A stretch of DNA of 32,175 bases, taken from positions 1-32,175 of the forward strand of contig DASRCB010000228.1 of NCBI GenBank assembly GCA_035653295.1, in the 5' to 3' direction. Positions within the stretch are counted from its first letter, which is position 1. Each line of letters begins with the position of its first letter. Made by a program: the position numbers and the translations under genes. The notes beneath the pieces were generated by a model. It ran no database searches. It worked only from the letters and a program-made list of their open reading frames with translations, and was not told the origin of the DNA. The stretch is from DASRCB01 sp035653295. Its GTDB lineage: Bacteria; Acidobacteriota; Terriglobia; Bryobacterales; Bryobacteraceae. Shown here in pieces: positions 31,382-32,175 of the stretch.

Positions 31382-32175
31382 CGGTCCTTATTGCCAGCAC
31401 ATCGCCCTGAAACATATCAAACGCATCGCGCGAGATGGGATGGAGTCCGTACCAGGTGCGCTCGAACACGCTCACGATCGTGGCGAACGTCTGCTGGACC
31501 GCGGGGTTGGCCCGCGCTTTTCGCGCCAGCTCGCGCCGGTAATCGAGGTTCGATCGGGAGCGGTGCAGCGTGAGCAGGCCGCTGCGCCCCAGCCCGGCGA
31601 GCGTCGCCAGATACAGAGCCCGCGTCGCCAGCCTCAGGTCGCCGGAGTTCGCGAAGTCCGCGGCCATCGCCAGCCACTCGTCCTGCCGAGCCTGATCCGG
31701 TGAAATATCGTCGCTCGTCAGATTCAGAACCGCGGGAGCAGGCATTGCGGCCACCGCCGCGCGACTGCGCCGCCGCCGAAGACGCACGCGAAACAGCAGC
31801 GCGATCAGCGCGCCCGCGGCAATGGCGATCAACAGATACAGCACGGCGCCGGCGAGGCGCGCATCGGGTCCGCGCGTTCGTGCATCGGGCAGGGTCTCGG
31901 GGCGGCTACCTGTCAACCAGCGCACGATCGCATCCACCGCGTCTCGAATCCACGCGATGACACGGCCAATCTGGCGGGCAATAAACTCCACCGACTGCTC
32001 CGTGAACGCAAGGAACGCGTTCGAAGACGGCGACAGGCCGGGCAGACGTGGTTCGCGCCAGACGTACTCCGGCCGCCGGGTGACTTCACGGATCGTGCGC
32101 TCCAGCGACTGCGCGTCGATAGACAATCGCGCCTGAGGAGGAGGCGCGGCGGCTGCGCAGCGCACGCCCGCGGAA
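31365..32175 (-). CDS. DUF4129 domain protein, N terminus cut by window edge
   Basis: At least 266 residues are inside the window. The reverse frame stays open to base 32175, and the only early start codon is a GTG at 32165 that would give a protein beginning in an Ala/Pro-rich stretch without a signal peptide, so I think the true start and a signal sequence lie outside. A single membrane helix occurs near residue 108-128 counted from that GTG (LYLLIAIAAGALIALLF), followed by a basic stop-transfer segment. The C-terminal cytoplasmic part has the DUF4129 pattern: DEWLAMAADFANSGDLRLA and SNLDYRRELARKA. It is the first visible gene of the reverse-strand operon. Confidence 0.82.
   Translation of the reverse strand, partial: SAGVRCAAAAPPPQARLSIDAQSLERTIREVTRRPEYVWREPRLPGLSPSSNAFLAFTEQSVEFIARQIGRVIAWIRDAVDAIVRWLTGSRPETLPDARTRGPDARLAGAVLYLLIAIAAGALIALLFRVRLRRRRSRAAVAAMPAPAVLNLTSDDISPDQARQDEWLAMAADFANSGDLRLATRALYLATLAGLGRSGLLTLHRSRSNLDYRRELARKARANPAVQQTFATIVSVFERTWYGLHPISRDAFDMFQGDVLAIRTDGPAS

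Overview
The window reads as a GC-rich bacterial chromosome segment, most like an acidobacterium (Bryobacter/Solibacter-type). That is an inference from gene content: a PQQ dehydrogenase of the short-cysteine-poor type with SMP-30 lactonase and dihaem lipoprotein cytochrome, and a DUF4129-DUF4350-MoxR-DUF58-SpoIIM-RDD membrane cluster. No rRNA, tRNA, CRISPR, insertion sequence or phage gene was seen, and no gene-free stretch exceeds 300 bases.

Layout. (1) 209-3043, + strand: prolyl-tRNA synthetase followed without a gap by a class V aminotransferase. (2) 3065-4459, - strand: an exported beta-lactamase-fold serine hydrolase, convergent with the aminotransferase. (3) 4664-5002: a small PilZ (c-di-GMP receptor type) protein. 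(4) 5003-5237: an intergenic region with several inverted repeats, probably the control region of the next block. (5) 5238-21946, + strand: one near-continuous chemosensory locus of fifteen genes, most joined by 1-4 base stop/start overlaps. (6) 22000-25283: a divergent pair, a lipoprotein dihaem cytochrome c (-) against a PQQ dehydrogenase plus lactonase (+). (7) 25271-32175, - strand: a tightly overlapping operon encoding DUF4129 (cut by the window edge), DUF4350, MoxR ATPase, DUF58, SpoIIM-like and RDD proteins, ending in a cytosolic BtuF-like protein.

The most interesting part is the chemosensory locus. It encodes a soluble receptor-like protein with two MCP signalling hairpins exactly 300 residues apart, a three-CheW scaffold whose middle domain carries an insertion resembling a zinc-less CZB domain, CheB, a HEAT-repeat protein, CheR, two CheY-like regulators, a STAS protein, a CheA with two intact HPt domains plus a possible third degenerate one, and a long coiled-coil protein that seems to combine a degenerate MCP hairpin with a CheZ-like phosphatase helix. 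It then continues into a phosphorelay (histidine kinase, Rcp1-type regulator, REC-histidine kinase, REC-pseudokinase lacking the phospho-His) and ends with an RsbT-type switch kinase. There is no membrane receptor, no CheD or CheC, no flagellar or pilus gene. My inference is a cytosolic chemosensory array wired to partner-switching (STAS/RsbT) output; the input signal and final output cannot be read from this window.

Start codons of several longer open frames were moved inward where overlap with the preceding stop, a Shine-Dalgarno sequence or family alignment supported it; these choices are stated per gene.
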